From contig NZ_FQWT01000008.1 of assembly GCF_900129755.1 (NCBI RefSeq), positions 1 to 64,000 of the forward strand: a stretch of DNA of 64,000 nt, in the 5' to 3' direction. Both the position numbers and the translations under genes were made by a program. Source of the stretch: Chryseobacterium oranimense (GTDB taxonomy: Bacteria; Bacteroidota; Bacteroidia; Flavobacteriales; Weeksellaceae). The stretch's first letter is position 1, and the number at the start of each line of letters is the position of its first letter. The notes under the pieces are model-generated. The model had not been told where the DNA came from, did not search any database, and saw only the letters and a list, made by a program, of their open reading frames with translations. Shown here one piece after another: positions 59,912 through 64,000 of this stretch.

Positions 59912-62214
59912 CTTTGAGTCAAAGAAACCCTCAGTGCCAGCAGACCCGTAATTCCCTGCAAATCTTCCACTTTTAAGAACTCCACATCATTCTGCAGGAT
60001 TCCTTTTTTCTGAAGTTTATTGATGTATTCCAGATATTCTCGCTGGTTTTCCATTCCGAAATAAACAATGGTAATCTTTCCTGGACAGGTTATTCTTTCC
60101 GGAGAGTCTTTGATATGGGCTTTATCAAGGCGTTTTTTTATAATTTCATAATACGAATTGTAGGCGCCGTCCACATCGAAGCGTTTCTCGTCCATTCTGA
60201 AGCGGATGTCTATTTTTTCATTATAGACAAAAAGTAGCGAAGCTATATCCAGCTGGATCGGCAGATTGTTCTTAAAGGTCTGGAATTCCCGTTCCATGTT
60301 GCAGATCGTCTTCAGCTGCCAATACCTTAATTTGTGGACTACTTTTGAAGTGTAAGCAAGTTCCGGGGCAATATTATGTCCGATGTATAAGTTATGCTCT
60401 ACGCCATCGGATTTGAACCTTTCAAAGTAATGCGGGAAGATCTCCTGGGCTTTAACCTGGCTTTCGTCCAGCATATCGGCCAGTTTCCTGTTGACCAGCG
60501 TTATAGAATCATCCAGATTTTTTCTGTTGGCATAAAAAAGATCGGTTTGAGAAAAGACCTGCAGAAAATAATCTTTGATCTTGTTTTTTATCTCCCTGTC
60601 GGTTTTCAATTCCAGTTTTCCCTGGAGATAAGGATGGATCTCTTCTCTTAAAAATCTCTGAAGGCGCTGTTCCGTATCAGCCTTAATTTCATTATTCAGC
60701 TCATTTTCAAAAACATCAAGGGCCAGAAGATATTTCTCCGAATCGGAATTAATAAGGGTGAAAATATCGTGGAGGCTTTCAAGCTGCTGGTTGAGATCTT
60801 CAAGCATCAGATTAAAACGCTTATCCGAAGAAGAACGGATGTCCGAGAAGCCAAAAAGAGGAGTGAGGTTTTTAAATGTAATCTGTTTCAGGGTATACAT
60901 TTTTTTCCCAAGTGAGGCATTGAAATACTTTTCAGCTTCATTCCTGAATTTCCATACGACACTGTCGTGAATAGAGGTATATTCACGCTGAATAATAGCT
61001 TCTATCTGGTAGTTTTTTTCAAAGCTGAACCTGTTCAGGGAGAAAAGGATCATATCAGTGAAAAACTCCATTTTTTTAAGCTTTAATCCGTTAAAACTAT
61101 TGGCTTGCGGAGAAGTAAATTCCATAATAGCCAAAAGCTCATTGTCTTTCATGATAGGAATTACCATGAAACTGTTGATATTGTTATCCCTTAAAATACT
61201 AAAAGAGGGAAGATTTTTAACATCTTCATCCAGTTTATTGACATTGGAGACAACAATCGGTTTAGAATTATGATTGAGATTGTTGAAAGTATTCTTTCGG
61301 GTTTCTTCATCAAATGCATTGATCCAAAAATCGAGGACATGATGGGTGAATATATTTTCGTAAATAGGCAGCCTGCCAAGTTTCTGGTCTTTTTTGTCAA
61401 ACAGCATTAAACCGAAATTAAGTTCCGGTACATCGAAATAAGATTTGAAAATTTCTACCAGGTTTTCATTAGGACTCAGATCTTCCGGATCAATCTCAAT
61501 CATACTGGATTTCAGATCAGACAGAGCCACTTCCGAAGTGCAGTCTACCAGAGAAATAATAGTGAAGCCTTTTAATACCCATGATTTTGAAGGAAAATAT
61601 TTTTTCCAAAGCTTAAAGTCATCAAGGTTTTCAAGCAGCATATCCAATACATCATCAGAAGGAATTTCTGCATTTTCAGTTGGATAAATGTCTGTAAAAT
61701 CTGCATTTACCGTGATCTTATAATGCTTCATGATTCCCTGTCTGTTCGGAATATCGTAATAAAACGGCATGGTGCTTTTGATATCCCTTTTGAAATAGGT
61801 CTGAAGGATAAGACAGCAGCAGAAAACATAAAACTCATTATCATCAATGTTCCTGAGTTCTATTTCAAAATCTTTCCCGGCGTCTTTCAGTATATTTTTA
61901 AATCTTTCAGTATAATTAAAAGTGATATTGGAAAGCGGAATACTGGCAGCTTTAATTTCATTGTTGGTAAGCCCCGTAGGGAAAAGGTCTGCAAGCAGAA
62001 GCCTGATGAGGTCTTCATGTTTATCAAGAAGTGTCACATCCTGGAAACCGTCTTTCAGTTCCTGAAAATTCCTTGTTCTTTCAATAAGTGACTCGGCATA
62101 ATTGACACGGTATTCGAGGCGGTCATTATAGCGGATATGTTCCAGCACATCCAAATATTTTTTGAATGATATAATAACCTGAAAGGGAGCGTCTTTTTTG
62201 TAAAGATGAGCCAA
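59908..62214 (-). CDS. Large GAF domain sensor-like protein
   Basis: 768 residues, soluble. The frame has no ATG before residue ~150, so the start is the TTG at 62214, and an in-frame stop lies ten codons upstream. A GAF-like domain covers about residues 255-410 (SFMVIPIMKDNELLAIMEFTSP, key part VIPIMKDNELLAIMEF). The remainder is mostly helical with long charged stretches and ends in a small alpha/beta unit. No histidine-kinase, cyclase, GGDEF or DNA-binding motif is seen. It converges on bestrophin with a 4-bp stop overlap. The role is unknown. Confidence 0.75.
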   Translation of the reverse strand: MAHLYKKDAPFQVIISFKKYLDVLEHIRYNDRLEYRVNYAESLIERTRNFQELKDGFQDVTLLDKHEDLIRLLLADLFPTGLTNNEIKAASIPLSNITFNYTERFKNILKDAGKDFEIELRNIDDNEFYVFCCCLILQTYFKRDIKSTMPFYYDIPNRQGIMKHYKITVNADFTDIYPTENAEIPSDDVLDMLLENLDDFKLWKKYFPSKSWVLKGFTIISLVDCTSEVALSDLKSSMIEIDPEDLSPNENLVEIFKSYFDVPELNFGLMLFDKKDQKLGRLPIYENIFTHHVLDFWINAFDEETRKNTFNNLNHNSKPIVVSNVNKLDEDVKNLPSFSILRDNNINSFMVIPIMKDNELLAIMEFTSPQANSFNGLKLKKMEFFTDMILFSLNRFSFEKNYQIEAIIQREYTSIHDSVVWKFRNEAEKYFNASLGKKMYTLKQITFKNLTPLFGFSDIRSSSDKRFNLMLEDLNQQLESLHDIFTLINSDSEKYLLALDVFENELNNEIKADTEQRLQRFLREEIHPYLQGKLELKTDREIKNKIKDYFLQVFSQTDLFYANRKNLDDSITLVNRKLADMLDESQVKAQEIFPHYFERFKSDGVEHNLYIGHNIAPELAYTSKVVHKLRYWQLKTICNMEREFQTFKNNLPIQLDIASLLFVYNEKIDIRFRMDEKRFDVDGAYNSYYEIIKKRLDKAHIKDSPERITCPGKITIVYFGMENQREYLEYINKLQKKGILQNDVEFLKVEDLQGITGLLALRVSLTQS

Positions 62215-62256
62215 GAGCTGAAATTTAAAGTAAAGTTATGAAAAAAACATTACTTC

Positions 62257-62264
62257 CAAATGTA
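62257..62264 (-). promoter_or_regulatory. -7 box TACATTTG for the GAF gene
   Basis: Exact TAnnTTTG match on the minus strand, 42 nt upstream of the TTG start at 62214. Confidence 0.5.
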
Positions 62265-62344
62265 TTGCAAATAGATGAAAGTTACCTTTGTAAGCCATTT
62301 TTTTATTTTTCCTGAATAAAATCCGAATATAGATATAGCAATGA

Positions 62345-62654
62345 TTACTGCTTTCTTTTCTTTTTCAAAAATTCCGCAGTTTTGTGAATAAGATTGGGAT
62401 AAAATTCTGATGTTCCAATCTTTAGTTCCCGGGGTACCGGAAATAAAAATTTCATAAGCGGAACAATAAATATAAGGGCAAAGGCTGCGAACGGAAGACC
62501 ATAATTTGCCGTTTCTGTTTTGTCTTTACTTATAAAAAATAATTGCTGAAATAATTAAAGTGGTAAACAGGTTTATAATGACTTTTTGATTGTGATGAAT
62601 GTTATTCAAATGCAGTTGTTTGGGGATATGATCTCTGCTTATTTTATTGTTTAG
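62345..62654 (-). pseudogene. Frameshifted small membrane-protein gene
   Basis: Within the 548-bp spacer 62215-62762 the minus strand encodes a ~100-residue protein only if a frameshift near 62535-62545 is allowed. The first frame reads NNIHHNQKVIINLFTTLI and SAIIFY. After a run of six T the second frame reads YGLPFAAFALIFIVPLMKFL, then PVPRELKIGTSEFYP and ends KKKRKQ-stop at 62345. Both parts look like membrane helices with normal protein composition, whereas each frame alone is short and lacks an ATG. It is likely decayed or a sequencing slip. I do not recognise the family. Confidence 0.5.
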
Positions 62655-62711
62655 TTACATATTAATATAAAACCTTAAAAATTTACTAAGCTTATTCGAA
62701 TCATATTTTAC

Positions 62712-62741
62712 AAAAAAAGCACAACTGAAAAGTTGTGCTTT
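62712..62741 (-). terminator. Intrinsic terminator behind nuoN
   Basis: On the minus strand an 11-bp stem AAAGCACAACT/AGTTGTGCTTT (62731-62741 with 62716-62726) with a 4-nt loop is followed by a T tract. It ends the nuo operon message. Confidence 0.88.
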
Positions 62742-62762
62742 ATATATGCTATAGTGAAACTT

Positions 62763-64000
62763 CTATAATCCAAACTGTCTAGCAAACAGATCCGGGAAAA
62801 TTCCCAGAATAATAATAGATGCTATGACAAATACCGCTACAATATTATAAGTAAGGGTTACTTTTTCTGAAGATTTGAATGTAGATTCTTTAAAGAAGAA
62901 CATTGCAATAATCAGTCTTAAATAATAGGCAATGGAAAGGGCAGAACCTAGTACTGCGATGACTACCAAGAAAGCCGCACCGTTCATGGCCTGGGAAAAT
63001 AAAGCAAATTTACCCATAAAACCGGCAGTTAAAGGAACTCCAGCCATTGAAAGCATAGAAATAGCTGCTGCTGTGGCCAATAGAGGCTCAGTTTTAGCCA
63101 ATCCTTTGAAAGCTCCGAAAGAAGTTTCTCTTTTCAGTTTTTCTACCCAGATCAGGCACATGAAAACTCCTACCGTAGATAGTGAGTAAGCAAACAGGTA
63201 GAACGCCAGGTTGTAAGTAGAAAGGCTTGTCATTCCGAAGAACACCAATCCGATGTACCCTGCATGGGATACTGAAGAGTAAGCCAGCATTCTTTTCGCG
63301 TTGGTCTGTGCAAGACCCATAACGTTTGCCAAAAGTAAAGTAATGATCAGGAATACTCCTAAAACATTGATCCATTCGTGGGTAACACCTGTAAAACCTA
63401 TCGTCATCAGTCTGAAAAGAGCAAAGAATCCTGAGATCTTTACTACACTCGCCATGAATGCTGTGATCAAAGAAGGTGATCCTGCATATACATCAGGACT
63501 CCACATATGGAAAGGAGCTAAAGCTACCTTGAATGCCAATGCACAAAGAATCAGCAATACTCCTAAGATGAACATTACATCTGTAGAGTTGGCTAAACCA
63601 AAATCATGGATTTTATAAAGGTCAAAGCTTCCCGCACTTCCATAAATAAATGCAATCCCGAAAAGCAAGAAACCTGTCGCAAAAGCACCCATTAAGAAAT
63701 ATTTGATTGAAGCTTCGTTTGATCTTAAATCAGTTTTGTTGGCACCGGCCATTACATACAACGGAATGGAAAGAATTTCTACTCCTAAGAAAAGGGTTAC
63801 CAGATTCTGGAATCCGAAGAGAATAATTCCTCCGCATAATGCAAAAAGCATCAGCGCGTATAGTTCCGACTGGTGGCTTCTGTGATTGCTGAAAGCAAAA
63901 CCTCCCAGAAAAAATAACAATAATGTCGTTACAATTGATATTTTAGTGAATAACGCAGTATTGGCAGTATAGTCATACATGTGTCTGTACTGTTCGAAGA
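62763..64000 (-). CDS. nuoN: NADH-quinone oxidoreductase subunit N, N-terminal part outside window
   Basis: About 412 residues are visible and the frame is open past the window edge upstream of MYDYTANTALF, so the N-terminal end is missing (full NuoN ~460-480 residues). The proton_antipo_M domain is clear: LVTLFLGVEILSIPLYVMAG, NEASIKYFLMGAFATGFLLFG, the Lys and His-rich segments around FKVALAPFHMWSPDVYAGSP and AYSSVSHAGYIGLV (quoted key parts). It is the last gene of the complex I operon, ending at a strong terminator. Subunit N pumps protons in the membrane arm. Confidence 0.93.
   Translation of the reverse strand, partial: FEQYRHMYDYTANTALFTKISIVTTLLLFFLGGFAFSNHRSHQSELYALMLFALCGGIILFGFQNLVTLFLGVEILSIPLYVMAGANKTDLRSNEASIKYFLMGAFATGFLLFGIAFIYGSAGSFDLYKIHDFGLANSTDVMFILGVLLILCALAFKVALAPFHMWSPDVYAGSPSLITAFMASVVKISGFFALFRLMTIGFTGVTHEWINVLGVFLIITLLLANVMGLAQTNAKRMLAYSSVSHAGYIGLVFFGMTSLSTYNLAFYLFAYSLSTVGVFMCLIWVEKLKRETSFGAFKGLAKTEPLLATAAAISMLSMAGVPLTAGFMGKFALFSQAMNGAAFLVVIAVLGSALSIAYYLRLIIAMFFFKESTFKSSEKVTLTYNIVAVFVIASIIILGIFPDLFARQFGL

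Overview
The window is a stretch of chromosome from a Flavobacteriia bacterium, most likely Chryseobacterium or a close Weeksellaceae relative. The grounds are low G+C, type IX secretion features (a sorting-domain cargo, a PorV/PorQ-like protein, a PorP/SprF protein), Bacteroidetes-type -7 boxes (TAnnTTTG) in front of many genes, few Shine-Dalgarno sites, and proteins that read closest to Chryseobacterium families (recognised from memory, not searched). It looks like core chromosome. I found no prophage, insertion sequence, CRISPR array, integrase or tRNA.

Layout. 1-5.6 kb: 3' end of a 5S rRNA gene, a VWA/MoxR-type ATPase pair, a long palindromic repeat, an acyl-CoA carboxylase beta subunit, a possible small RNA and a GNAT acetyltransferase. 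5.8-16.3 kb: EamA exporter, PorV/PorQ-like outer-membrane protein, a secreted protein, a 952-residue T9SS cargo with ELWxxDGTxxGT repeats, uvrC, a secreted protein, an aromatic amino acid lyase (hutH) and a DUF2059 protein. 16.4-28.3 kb: acetyltransferase, lipoprotein subtilase, YgiD-type dioxygenase, YceI, S9 peptidase, flavin monooxygenase, VF530, SlyD, YchJ, Dcp and a head-GIN lipoprotein. 28.3-36.3 kb: KefC/KefF antiporter pair, LemA-TPM-TPM operon, folA, a TRIC-type channel, coaD and ddl. 36.4-47 kb: PASTA protein, RluD, PorP/SprF, HemW, MuiA-like protein, murI, a nitroreductase/HxlR divergent pair, and a yfcE-smr-DUF3822-rsmD operon. 47-54 kb: class C serine hydrolase, SixA phosphatase, ruvX-def-DUF5606, then mazG-FUSC-lipoprotein. 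54-62.2 kb: a 1237-residue phosphatase/kinase-like/beta-barrel fusion, an HD-PycTM protein in an operon with a bestrophin channel, and a large GAF protein that converges on them. 62.2-64 kb: a decayed small membrane-protein gene, then nuoN running off the window.

The most unusual part is 54-62 kb. There an HD phosphohydrolase is fused to a Pycsar-type (PycTM, formerly DUF5706) membrane effector and is followed 15 nt later by a bestrophin ion channel. No nucleotide cyclase is in sight. A three-part envelope protein diverges from it with only 26 bp between start codons, and a GAF sensor converges on it with overlapping stop codons. Other points worth following are three genes with -7 boxes exactly 4 nt from their start codon (probable leaderless mRNAs), several dispersed palindromic and heptamer repeats, and a terminator hairpin whose loop holds the stop codons of two convergent genes.
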